Positions 53,583 through 62,005 of a stretch of DNA of 64,000 nucleotides are shown here, piece by piece. Below the pieces are notes generated by a model. It did no database searches, was not told where the DNA came from, and saw only the letters and a list, made by a program, of their open reading frames with translations. This stretch comes from CAYUYV01 sp050331455. Its GTDB lineage: Bacteria > Pseudomonadota > Alphaproteobacteria > JAJFIK01. Position numbers and translations under genes: made by a program. Within the stretch, counting starts at the first letter, position 1. Each line of letters starts with the position of its first letter. The stretch is from the NCBI GenBank assembly GCA_050331455.1, contig JBHJGV010000029.1, forward strand, positions 51,076-115,075, written 5' to 3'.

Positions 53583-55955
53583 CTATTTGGCCAGTTCCGG
53601 CACCTTGTTGCCGCCGGAATCGTCCGGATCGCTGCCTTCCCCGCCATTGGCATCCCCATCATCGCCTTTGTCCGGCGGCTCCGGCGCTTCGATGATTTCG
53701 AACGCCAGCGTCTTCTCCTCCGCATCTCCGTCCACACTGACAATGACGGTGCCGCCCCGGGTGAGTTTGCCGAACAGCAGTTCGTCGGCCAGCGGACGTT
53801 TGACATGGTCCTGGAGGATCCGCGCCATGGGCCGCGCGCCCATGCGGTCGTCATAGCCCCGCTCCACCAGCCAGTCGATGGCGGCGTCCGTGAGCTCGAA
53901 GGTTACGTTGCGATCCTGGAGCTGGGCCTCGAGCTGAAGCACGAACTTCTGAGCAACATGGCGCACCACATTGTGGGGAAGCGCGCTGAAGCCGATGATG
54001 GCGTCCAGACGATTGCGGAATTCCGGCGTGAACAGACGATTGATCGCCTCGGTATCCTCGCCTTCCCGCCGGCCCCGGCCGAACCCGATGCTTTCACGCT
54101 GCATGTCGGAGGCGCCCGCATTGGTGGTCATGATCAGGATCACGTTACGGAAATCGATCTGCTTGCCGTTGTGATCAGTCAGCTTGCCGTGATCCATGAC
54201 CTGCAGAAGAATGTTGAAAAGGTCCGGGTGCGCCTTTTCGATTTCGTCGAGGAGCAGGACGACGCTCGGGTTCTTATCCACTCCGTCCGTGAGCAGACCA
54301 CCCTGGTCGAAGCCCACATAGCCCGGCGGCGCACCAATCAAGCGGGATACTGTGTGCCGTTCCATATATTCGGACATGTCAAAGCGCAGGAGTTCCATCC
54401 CGAGGGTGGAGGCAAGCTGGCGCGCCACCTCGGTCTTGCCCACGCCCGTAGGTCCGGAGAACAGGAACGAACCGATCGGCTTTTCGGGATCCCGCAGGCC
54501 GGCACGGGCCATTTTCATGGCACTGGAGAGTTGCTCGATGGCGGTGTCCTGCCCGAACACGACCCGTTTCAGGTTCACTTCCAGATCGCGCAGCAATTCG
54601 GTTTCCGAGCGGGACACCGTCTTCGGCGGGATGCGGGCCATTTTCGAGATCACGATCTCGATTTCGGGCACATCCACCGTGTCCGAACGGTCGTCCTTGG
54701 GCAGCAGCATCTGGGCCGCGCCGGCCTCGTCGATCACGTCGATGGCCTTGTCCGGCAGCTTGCGGTCATTGATGTAGCGCGCGGACAGTTCCACCGCCGT
54801 CTTGATCGCTTCGTTCGTATAGGTCAGATCGTGGTATTCCTCGAAGCAGGGTTTCAGCCCCTTAAGGATCTCGATGCTGTCCGCCAGCGTGGGCTCGTTG
54901 ACGTCGATCTTCTGGAACCGGCGCACCAGGGCCCGGTCCTTCTCGAAGTGCTGGCGATATTCCTTGTACGTGGTGGAGCCGATACAGCGCAGACTGCCAT
55001 TTGCGAGGGCCGGCTTCAGCAGATTCGAAGCGTCCATGGCCCCGCCGCTGGTCGCGCCGGCGCCGATCACGGTGTGGATCTCGTCGATAAACAGGACGGA
55101 GTGCTCGAAATTCTCCAGTTCCTTGATCACTGATTTGAGGCGTTCCTCGAAATCGCCGCGATACCGCGTCCCCGCCAACAAAGAGCCCATGTCCAGGGAG
55201 AAGATCGTCGCTTCGACCAGAACCTCCGGCACCTCGCCTTTGACGATCATCCGGGCCAGGCCTTCGACGATCGCGGTCTTGCCCACGCCCGGGTCGCCGA
55301 CGAGCAAGGGGTTGTTCTTGGAGCGTCGGCACAGGATCTGAATCATGCGCTCGACTTCAGCGCCGCGTCCGATCAACGGGTCGATCCGGCCGTCTCGCGC
55401 TTTGTCGTTGAGATTGACGCAGTAGGCTTCGAGGGCCTCGCTGCCGCGTTTGACATTCGCGTCCTCGCCGTCTTCCTCATCCGCGCCCCGCGGGCTGCGG
55501 CTTTCGGACAGGCCGGCGCGTTTCGCGATGCCGTGGCTGATGAAACTGACCGCGTCGTAGCGGGTCATTTCCTGTTCTTGCAGCAGATAAGCGGCGTGGC
55601 TCTCGCGTTCGTTGAAGATCGCGACCAGAACATTGGCGCCGGTCACTTCATCGCGCCCGGACTGCTGCACATGGATGACGGCGCGCTGGATCACGCGCTG
55701 GAAGCCGGCGGTCGGCTTGGCATCCTCCGTGTCGCTCGTAATCTGGCCGGCAAGGTCGTTATCGATGAAGGCGATCAGGTTCTGGCGCAGAATGGTCAGA
55801 TCGACATTGCAGGCCCGCATAACCGTGGCGGCATCCTTGTCATCGATCAGGGCCAGGAGGAGATGTTCGAGAGTGGCGTATTCCTGCTGACGTTCCGTGG
55901 CATAGGCGAGGGCCCGGTGCAGCGCTTTCTCGAGGCTCGAGGAGAATGAAGGCAC
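53583..55955 (-). CDS. clpA: ATP-dependent Clp protease ATP-binding subunit ClpA
   Basis: AAA+ unfoldase that feeds ClpP. The 790-residue protein has the double Clp-N domain (residues 1-145), first ATPase with Walker A GDPGVGKT (220-227), second ATPase with GPTGVGKT (about 500-507), and an I-G-F loop near residue 623 for docking ClpP. The C-terminal tail is Asp/Gly-rich. The start is GTG 55955 with AAGGAG lying in the last codons of clpS, 3 nt after its stop. This arrangement implies coupled translation of adaptor and unfoldase. Confidence 0.96.
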   Translation of the reverse strand: MPSFSSSLEKALHRALAYATERQQEYATLEHLLLALIDDKDAATVMRACNVDLTILRQNLIAFIDNDLAGQITSDTEDAKPTAGFQRVIQRAVIHVQQSGRDEVTGANVLVAIFNERESHAAYLLQEQEMTRYDAVSFISHGIAKRAGLSESRSPRGADEEDGEDANVKRGSEALEAYCVNLNDKARDGRIDPLIGRGAEVERMIQILCRRSKNNPLLVGDPGVGKTAIVEGLARMIVKGEVPEVLVEATIFSLDMGSLLAGTRYRGDFEERLKSVIKELENFEHSVLFIDEIHTVIGAGATSGGAMDASNLLKPALANGSLRCIGSTTYKEYRQHFEKDRALVRRFQKIDVNEPTLADSIEILKGLKPCFEEYHDLTYTNEAIKTAVELSARYINDRKLPDKAIDVIDEAGAAQMLLPKDDRSDTVDVPEIEIVISKMARIPPKTVSRSETELLRDLEVNLKRVVFGQDTAIEQLSSAMKMARAGLRDPEKPIGSFLFSGPTGVGKTEVARQLASTLGMELLRFDMSEYMERHTVSRLIGAPPGYVGFDQGGLLTDGVDKNPSVVLLLDEIEKAHPDLFNILLQVMDHGKLTDHNGKQIDFRNVILIMTTNAGASDMQRESIGFGRGRREGEDTEAINRLFTPEFRNRLDAIIGFSALPHNVVRHVAQKFVLQLEAQLQDRNVTFELTDAAIDWLVERGYDDRMGARPMARILQDHVKRPLADELLFGKLTRGGTVIVSVDGDAEEKTLAFEIIEAPEPPDKGDDGDANGGEGSDPDDSGGNKVPELAK

Positions 55956-55958
55956 GCG

Positions 55959-56321
55959 CTACTCCTTTTCCATGGTGCATTGCAGGGGATGTTGATGGCG
56001 CCGTGCCAGTTCCATGACCTTGGTAACCTTCGTTTCCGCCACTTCGTATGTGTAGATCCCACAAATGCCGAGGCCGTTTTGATGCACCTCAAGCATGATC
56101 CGGGTGGCATCCTCGTGGTTCTTGCTGAAGACGCTTTCGAGCACGTACACGACGAATTCCATGGGTGTGTAATCGTCGTTGAGCAAAATGACCTTGTAAA
56201 GCGATGGCTTCTTGGTTTTTGGCTTGGTCCGGGTGATCAGGCCGGTGGACGGTCCGCCTTCCGCGCCGTCGTCCTCGTCCCAACGGTTTTGCGCCCGCAC
56301 GCTCCCCCAGTCCCCGTTCAT
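55959..56321 (-). CDS. clpS: ATP-dependent Clp protease adaptor ClpS
   Basis: A 120-residue N-degron adaptor for ClpAP. After a ~35-residue variable N-terminus comes the conserved core Y-K-V-I-L-L-N-D-D-Y-T-P-M-E-F-V-V, which forms the N-end-residue pocket (N-D-D and M), then H-x-x-G-x-G-x-C-G-x-Y and V-A-E-T-K-V. It is followed directly by clpA. Confidence 0.96.
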   Translation of the reverse strand: MNGDWGSVRAQNRWDEDDGAEGGPSTGLITRTKPKTKKPSLYKVILLNDDYTPMEFVVYVLESVFSKNHEDATRIMLEVHQNGLGICGIYTYEVAETKVTKVMELARRHQHPLQCTMEKE

Positions 56322-56700
56322 CGTGAGGCCCCTTTCGTCTCTTCGTCGTTCGCGCGCTCGGCCTTCCGCGCCCGGTCTATCCGGCCCCGCGCCGATCGGG
56401 TCCGACGGTGCAATGTTTAGGGGAGCGGTTGCACCATGGGATTTGTGACCGCTCCGTTAATAAAAACTCTCGTTCCTTAACTTAAGGCCGGATCGGCTCG
56501 TTACCAAGACACCGGCCTGCGACCCAGTCCACACGACAGCCACAGCGCAAGCGGGGCCACCTCGTCGTCCCGTGCCGTGTGCCAAGCCTTCGTGGCCACT
56601 GTGAGGCCTTCGGCAAGGACGGTGGGACAGCCCGCATGTCGAGCGCGGTCCGCCGAATACGGCTCCCGCGCCCACGGGCCGCCCCAAGGGCCATCGGCCT
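56322..56700. promoter_or_regulatory. clpS upstream / phasin downstream region with 8-bp inverted repeat
   Basis: 379 nt without a convincing gene. A perfect inverted repeat, GGAGCGGT (56422-56429) with ACCGCTCC (56448-56455), is separated by 18 nt and followed by an AT-rich stretch at about 56456-56482, rare in this GC-rich DNA. It could be an operator for clpS-clpA or the 3' end of the phasin transcript. Confidence 0.4.
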
Positions 56701-57153
56701 TCAGGCAACCAGCTTTTCCGAGGCGTTTTCCACGGCATTACGGAACGGTCCTTGGAAAGGCTCCCAGACTTCGTGGAGCGTGTCGGCCATCACCTCGCCG
56801 ACCTTGGACGACTGGTTGACGCAGCTGTCGAGCGCTGTGCGGGCAAAGTCCGACTGGAGCGCGACATAATCCTCGACACTCTTGGCGGCCACGGTCGCTT
56901 TCAAAGCCGTCACCGCTTCGTCGACCGACTGGCGCACAAACACGAGATGCTCGCTGCTGATGGCGTGGAAGCCCTTGCGCGCCGCCGCGGCAGACTGGAT
57001 CCACGCGTCCATGGCCTCTTTCGTGAGGGTCGTATAGGTGCTGTAATTCGTCATGGTCTTCTCCAGTTGGTCGCGGAAAAAGTCGGCTCCGGCAAGGATG
57101 GCCTCGGAAGGCGTGGCCGTTCCATTGGGCTGGGCCGTTCGGGTCTTGGTCAC
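56701..57153 (-). CDS. Phasin family protein
   Basis: A ~150-residue helical protein resembling phasins, which coat polyhydroxyalkanoate granules. Residues ~35-140 hold the phasin segment with A-M-D-A-W-I-Q-S-A, F-V-R-Q-S-V-D-E-A-V and D-Y-V-A-L-Q-S-D-F-A-R-T-A-L-D. GTG 57153 is chosen with GGAG about 8 nt upstream; the frame is open for 46 more codons of unlikely Cys/Pro-rich sequence. It stands alone, divergent from the dacF-like gene. Confidence 0.78.
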   Translation of the reverse strand: MTKTRTAQPNGTATPSEAILAGADFFRDQLEKTMTNYSTYTTLTKEAMDAWIQSAAAARKGFHAISSEHLVFVRQSVDEAVTALKATVAAKSVEDYVALQSDFARTALDSCVNQSSKVGEVMADTLHEVWEPFQGPFRNAVENASEKLVA

Positions 57154-57559
57154 AGGGCTCGCTCCGTGGTTGGCGCATGGCGCAGGGAGGGCAGGATAGG
57201 ACGCCGCCGGGCCCCGCCGCATGGTGCAGCGCAGCATGGCCGGAGCATGGCGGCACGGCTGGGCTGGAGGACCCGACTCAGGCCGCCCCATGTCCCAGTC
57301 TCGGACGTAAAGGAAGTTCGTTAACCGCAGGGTAACGAGAGACGGGTACCCAGATTACTGAGCCTGTTTCACAGACAGGGTGTCAGCCGTGATACGCTGG
57401 GTGAGTTGATGTCTTCAACACGCTCGCCAAAAGGCGATGGCCATGACCACCAGGCGACATTACAATATCGCAAAGCGATCGCGCAGGAGGGGGACTGTGC
57501 AGCTCCGGGTCGGATTTGCTACGTTGTGAGTCGGATCGTGGTGACAGTGTGATCTCCGG
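57154..57559. promoter_or_regulatory. Phasin/dacF divergent region
   Basis: 406 nt without a convincing gene. TTAA-N7-GTAA at 57321-57335 is one base from the CtrA consensus TTAA-N7-TTAA known from Caulobacter. A small hairpin CCTGT/ACAGG lies at 57363-57379. Nothing else was recognised. Confidence 0.3.
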
Positions 57560-59425
57560 ATGACCGTTGGGACAGATTTTCCGAATTTCGTCGGCAAGCG
57601 GGTGTGTGGCATGTGGTTTAGGCGCGGGGCCGGTCTCGTCACCGTTACGGATTGGGCATGGCGTCTCGCCACCAGGGCGGTCCTTATTTTGGTTCTATCC
57701 GCGGGCGGTGTCCTGCTGTCGATCGAAGGCACCGGCGGCGTTGCTCTCGCCAACAGCAAATATGCCTCCATCGTCATGGATGAATTGACCGGTGAGGTCC
57801 TCTACTCCCGGTCCGCGGATCTTCTGCGCCACCCGGCGTCCCTCACCAAGGTCATGACGCTTTATCTTCTGTTCGAGGAAGTCACGGCCCAGAGGCTCAA
57901 ACTCACCGATTCTTTCAAGGCCTCGAAACGGGCTGCGGGCCAACCACCGTCCAAACTCGGGATCCGCGCAGGTCAGCGCATAAAGGTGCGCGATGCCATC
58001 AAAGCTTTGGTGGTCCGCTCGGCCAATGACGTCGCTGTGGTGGTCGCCGAGAATATCGCGGGCACCGAACGCAAATTCGCCCAGCGAATGAACAAACGCG
58101 CCAAGGCGCTGGGCATGAAAAAGACCCGCTTTCGCAATGCGTCCGGCCTGCCCAATCGCAGCCAGGTCACCACGGCCCGGGACATGGCCATTCTGTGCCA
58201 GCGTATCCGCAAGGACTTCCCCCAATTCATGGACTACTTCAAGGAGACGAAGTTCTCCTGGGGCGGACGGACCTGGCGGACGCACAATCACGTGCTCACG
58301 TCCTATGACGGCGCGGACGGGATGAAGACCGGTTACACTCGTGCCTCGGGCTTTAACCTCATGACCAGTGCGAGGCGCCATGGCGTCCGGGTTGTGGCCG
58401 TGGTCATGGGCGGGCGCACGGCCTCCCGCCGCGACAAGGACATGGCCCGGATCCTCGACCTGAATTATCGCCGCATCGCCGCCAACCCGAAATACAAAGC
58501 CCGCCGCCTTGCCAGCCTGCCCACCCCGGTCCTGCGCCCGGGTTCCGCCTCGGAACGCTCGCAAAGTGTCCAGGTCGCGGCTGCCGATGCGCCCCTTCCC
58601 TTTCCAGCGCCCCTTCCCCTTTCCGCGCCCATGCCCGATCAGGACGACGGTCCGGATGACGCCGGCGCCGTCCCGACGCCCATGGTGTTTGCCGCGAATG
58701 ATGCGGACCTTTCAGAAAACCCGGCCGGCAGCAGCCTGACCCTCGACGTTCTGCCCGCGCCCCGTAGCGCCGATAACACCTCTACACCATCCGGTAACAA
58801 CGACACCACGGGCGATGACACCATGGGCGATGACACCATGGGCGAGGTCGATGCCATCGGCCGGGAAATCTCCCGCGCCCTCACATTTCCCGTGGCCCTG
58901 AGAACCCGGACCGGCGAGGACGATCCCGAGAGGGCGCCCGACCTGACGGACGAGAACGGGATCACCGACGATATTGGCAAGGACGAAGACGCCGCCACCG
59001 CGGTCGCCGCCCTGACGGACGCGGACATGGCTGCCAGCCTGGCCGCCAGCCTGGCCGATGAGGGGGTGATGGGTGAAGGGGATGGGCGGCCAAGCGCCCA
59101 TTTCGAAGAACTGGCCGAACTGGCCGCCCGTGCCGCGGGCCGGCGGGGCCCGGCCCAGATCGGCATCCAGGTCGGGGCCTTCCTGCGCCTCTCCACCGCC
59201 ACACGCTATTTGGAGAACGCCATGGCCGTCGTTCCTGCCGTGCTCAAGCAGGACAATGCGGCCATCGTTCAGAGCGATACGGAGAGTGGCCCGATCTTCC
59301 GGGCCCGGTTCGGCCCCTTCAGCGCACAGGACGCGGAAGAAGCGTGCGGCCTTCTGGAGGCCAAGGGCATGGACTGTTTTGCCGTGGAAGACAACGCCTG
59401 GGACCGGGCGATCCGCCCCAACTGA
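57560..59425 (+). CDS. dacF: D-alanyl-D-alanine carboxypeptidase with C-terminal SPOR domain
   Basis: A 621-residue class C penicillin-binding protein trimming peptidoglycan stem peptides. The three active-site motifs are S94-L-T-K97, S154-A-N156 and K256-T-G258. Residues ~330-525 are a disordered Pro/Ala/Asp-rich linker containing a 15-nt tandem duplication (about 58808-58838). Residues ~533-610 form a SPOR domain that binds denuded glycan at division sites. The leader is a hydrophobic segment at about 38-55, followed by V-A-L-A-N-S. Start ATG 57560 or 57611 are both possible; neither has a strong ribosome-binding site. Confidence 0.9.
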   Translation: MTVGTDFPNFVGKRVCGMWFRRGAGLVTVTDWAWRLATRAVLILVLSAGGVLLSIEGTGGVALANSKYASIVMDELTGEVLYSRSADLLRHPASLTKVMTLYLLFEEVTAQRLKLTDSFKASKRAAGQPPSKLGIRAGQRIKVRDAIKALVVRSANDVAVVVAENIAGTERKFAQRMNKRAKALGMKKTRFRNASGLPNRSQVTTARDMAILCQRIRKDFPQFMDYFKETKFSWGGRTWRTHNHVLTSYDGADGMKTGYTRASGFNLMTSARRHGVRVVAVVMGGRTASRRDKDMARILDLNYRRIAANPKYKARRLASLPTPVLRPGSASERSQSVQVAAADAPLPFPAPLPLSAPMPDQDDGPDDAGAVPTPMVFAANDADLSENPAGSSLTLDVLPAPRSADNTSTPSGNNDTTGDDTMGDDTMGEVDAIGREISRALTFPVALRTRTGEDDPERAPDLTDENGITDDIGKDEDAATAVAALTDADMAASLAASLADEGVMGEGDGRPSAHFEELAELAARAAGRRGPAQIGIQVGAFLRLSTATRYLENAMAVVPAVLKQDNAAIVQSDTESGPIFRARFGPFSAQDAEEACGLLEAKGMDCFAVEDNAWDRAIRPN

Positions 59426-59429
59426 CTTC

Positions 59430-59471
59430 TTCTCCGCTGAAAGGGACGGCTTCTGCGCTGAAAGGAACGGC
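59430..59471. repeat. 21-nt tandem repeat, two copies, at the dacF/mipZ junction
   Basis: Units 59430-59450 and 59451-59471 differ at two positions and begin four bases after the dacF stop, between the convergent genes. Confidence 0.8.
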
Positions 59472-59497
59472 CGGTGCCGGACAAGCCGGCTGCGTCT

Positions 59498-60373
59498 TCA
59501 CAGTGCCGCGATGGCGTGGTCAAGGCCAGGCAGCTTCAGTGTCGCCATCATCTCCCGCACTTCCTGGCGGGCCGCCACATGGCTCATGGTCATGCGCAAT
59601 TCTGCATTCGGCTCGTGCAGGTCGAGCAGCGTGAGACCCATGGGGAACATTTCCCGGTAGATCACCCGCTCGCAAAAACCCGGCGCGATCCGAAAGCCGA
59701 TGCGCGTGCTCAAGGCGTCCAGCACCTGACCCACGCGCCGCTTGTTTCGAGCATCCAGAGTCGAGATCCGGTTGCGCATCACCACCCAGTCGATGGGCGT
59801 GCGGGAGGTTTGCATCCGGATCTTCCGGCTTTCCCAGACCATTTCGCTATACAGGCTGGGGCCGAGCACCTTCATCGTGTCCGGATCGATCCGCGCAAGC
59901 AGGTCGAAATCCACGAAGCTGTCATTCATGGGCGTGATCAGGGTGTCTGCGACCGCGTGGCCGAGGCGCGAGAGATAGGTGTCCGTCCCCGGACTGTCGA
60001 TGAGCACGAAATCGCAGGCGGCCCTCAGGGTGGTGAGCACGCGCTCGAAATTGGCCCGGTCTTCGTCCGTGGCGCTCTGCCGATCCTGCTCCAGGGAGCG
60101 TTCGATGACATAATGGCGCGGCATGGGCAGGCGGATGCCCCGGGACGAGGCCCAGTCCTCCCGGTTTTCGATGTACCGGCTCAAGGTCCTCTGGCGGCCG
60201 TCAAGATCGATCGCTCCCACGGTCCGGTTCATCCGCATGAGGGCCACCATGACATGCATGGCCGTGGTGGATTTGCCCGATCCCCCCTTTTCGTTGCCAA
60301 GGGTGATGACGTGGGCCCCACGCTTTCTGGGCCGCGTTTCAATGTCGGCAGTCGCCTCTGGATGCCCCTTCAC
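59498..60373 (-). CDS. mipZ: Division-plane positioning ATPase MipZ
   Basis: A 291-residue ParA/MinD-family ATPase. The deviant Walker A, K-G-G-S-G-K-S-T (residues 29-36), follows H-V-I-T-L-G-N-E. The V-G-A-I-D-L-D-G-R-Q-R-T-L-S-R-Y segment, L-I-D-S-P-G, and the C-terminal L-G-L/D-L-H-E features match Caulobacter MipZ, which forms a pole-based gradient inhibiting FtsZ. The start is GTG 60373 with GGAGAG 8 nt upstream. It is convergent with the dacF-like gene. Confidence 0.93.
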   Translation of the reverse strand: MKGHPEATADIETRPRKRGAHVITLGNEKGGSGKSTTAMHVMVALMRMNRTVGAIDLDGRQRTLSRYIENREDWASSRGIRLPMPRHYVIERSLEQDRQSATDEDRANFERVLTTLRAACDFVLIDSPGTDTYLSRLGHAVADTLITPMNDSFVDFDLLARIDPDTMKVLGPSLYSEMVWESRKIRMQTSRTPIDWVVMRNRISTLDARNKRRVGQVLDALSTRIGFRIAPGFCERVIYREMFPMGLTLLDLHEPNAELRMTMSHVAARQEVREMMATLKLPGLDHAIAAL

Positions 60374-60798
60374 GACGCGATCTCTCCTCGAATGAAGACG
60401 ACGTTACGCTAACTTGAGAAAAACCGACGCGGGAGCGGGTGACAACCCGTCCGTTACACCGTCCGGGTCATATGGTCCGGACGCTCAAGGCCGGAGCGGC
60501 GGGGTGCCCGCCCTTTCCGGAAACGGCCGGCCCGAACGGGCTGCCCACGGCGCCCCATGCGCCCTGGAGCGGGGATATGCTATGACCTGCGGCATGCACG
60601 GATCGGCGTGGCCGACCCGGGTGCCGCAACAGTCCCCGGCCACCTCCCACGATGCGTCGATTCGGGGCAAAGGCAATATGGGTCCGCGGCAAAAGTCCGT
60701 GGCCGCAGCGGGCCCGGTCGCCGGTAGAGTAGGGATATCCGGCGGGACACGGATGTCCGGCAGGACATGGGCATACTGATCGTTCGGGGGTACGGGGC
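60374..60798. other. mipZ/LhgO divergent gap, no gene recognised
   Basis: 425 nt. A frame open at 60414-60779 has Gly/Arg/Pro-rich composition without a start signal or family match, so it was not annotated. A short A-rich stretch near 60400-60425 may hold the mipZ promoter. No clear terminator or tRNA was seen. Confidence 0.4.
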
Positions 60799-61968
60799 AT
60801 GATCCACGATTTCGACATCCTGATCGTTGGCGCCGGCGTTGTCGGTCTGGCGACGGCACGGCGCCTCGCCTTGACCGGCCGCAGCGTGCTGGTCGTTGAG
60901 GGGCATCCGGGCATTGGCTGGGAAACAAGTTCGCGCAACAGCGAAGTCATCCATGCCGGCATTTATTACCCGGAGAATAGCCTGAAAGCGCGCTGCTGTG
61001 TGGCGGGAAAGCATTGGCTTTATGGCTATTGCGCCGAACGCGGCATCCCCCACCGGAACACCGGCAAATTGATCGTAGCCAGCGAGGACCGGGAGATCGA
61101 GGCCCTGCGCGGCATCATGGACAAGGCGGCACGCAACGGGGTGACCGATCTGGAGTTGCTCTCGCGCGAAGAGGCCCTGGCCATGGAACCGGCGCTGTCC
61201 TGTGTCGGGGCCGTTTGGTCGCCGTCCACCGGGATTATCGACAGCCACACCCTGATGGTCTGCCTCCAGGGGGACACGGAAGCGGCCGGGGGCGCCTTCG
61301 CATTTCATACGCGGGTCGAGGCCATCCGCCCCCTGAGCGGCGGCGGTTTCCAGGTCACGGCCCGGGATGCGGCGGGAGAGACAGCGGAGATCGGCGTGGG
61401 GACGGTCGTCAATGCCGCCGGGCTCGGCGCCCAGGCAGTGGCCGGACGGATCGACGGTCTTGAGTCGGAGCATATCCCGACCCGGTATCTTTCACGGGGC
61501 TGTTATTTCTCCATGACCGGCCGGGCGCCTTTCAGCCGGCTGATCTATCCTGCGCCGCGGCCCGAGAGTCTCGGCATTCACCTGACCATCGATCTAAGCG
61601 GGCGGTGCAAATTCGGGCCCGACCACGAATGGATCGAGGAGGAGAGATATTCCGTGGCGCCGGAACGCGGCGCGGTGTTCTACGATGCGATCCGCCGATA
61701 CTTTCCGGACCTGCCCGACGGGGCACTCCAGCCGGACTATGCCGGCATCCGCCCCAAGATCCAGGCGCCCGGGGAGCCGGCCGCCGATTTCCGGATCGAC
61801 GGCCCGGCCGTCCACGGACTGCCGGGCCTTGTGAACCTGTTCGGCATAGAATCGCCCGGCCTCACGGCCTCCCCCGCCGTCGCGGATCTGGTGGCGGAGG
61901 CTCTGGGGCTCTCCGCCATGCCGGATACTCAGCCCAAGGATGGCATGGTCCGTGCATCCGTGTCCTGA
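60799..61968 (+). CDS. lhgO: FAD-dependent oxidoreductase, L-2-hydroxyglutarate oxidase-like
   Basis: A 389-residue member of the DAO family. The FAD-binding D-I-L-I-V-G-A-G-V-V-G-L-A-T (residues 6-19) is followed by V-V-E, the S-S-R-N-S-E-V-I-H-A-G-I-Y-Y-P motif specific to the LhgO/L2HGDH group, the K-L-I-V-A strand, and a C-terminal G-I-E-S-P-G-L-T-A-S-P-A FAD-contact loop. It probably oxidises L-2-hydroxyglutarate to 2-oxoglutarate, feeding electrons to quinone; substrate is inferred from the family. It stands alone. Confidence 0.87.
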   Translation: MIHDFDILIVGAGVVGLATARRLALTGRSVLVVEGHPGIGWETSSRNSEVIHAGIYYPENSLKARCCVAGKHWLYGYCAERGIPHRNTGKLIVASEDREIEALRGIMDKAARNGVTDLELLSREEALAMEPALSCVGAVWSPSTGIIDSHTLMVCLQGDTEAAGGAFAFHTRVEAIRPLSGGGFQVTARDAAGETAEIGVGTVVNAAGLGAQAVAGRIDGLESEHIPTRYLSRGCYFSMTGRAPFSRLIYPAPRPESLGIHLTIDLSGRCKFGPDHEWIEEERYSVAPERGAVFYDAIRRYFPDLPDGALQPDYAGIRPKIQAPGEPAADFRIDGPAVHGLPGLVNLFGIESPGLTASPAVADLVAEALGLSAMPDTQPKDGMVRASVS

Positions 61969-62005
61969 CGGATTTGCGAGGCGAAAAGCTCCGCCTCACC
62001 GGCCC

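Noticed and set aside
60414..60779. 121-codon frame between mipZ and the LhgO-like gene
   Set aside because: Gly/Arg/Pro/Ala-rich, no ribosome-binding site, contains short repeats; treated as noncoding.
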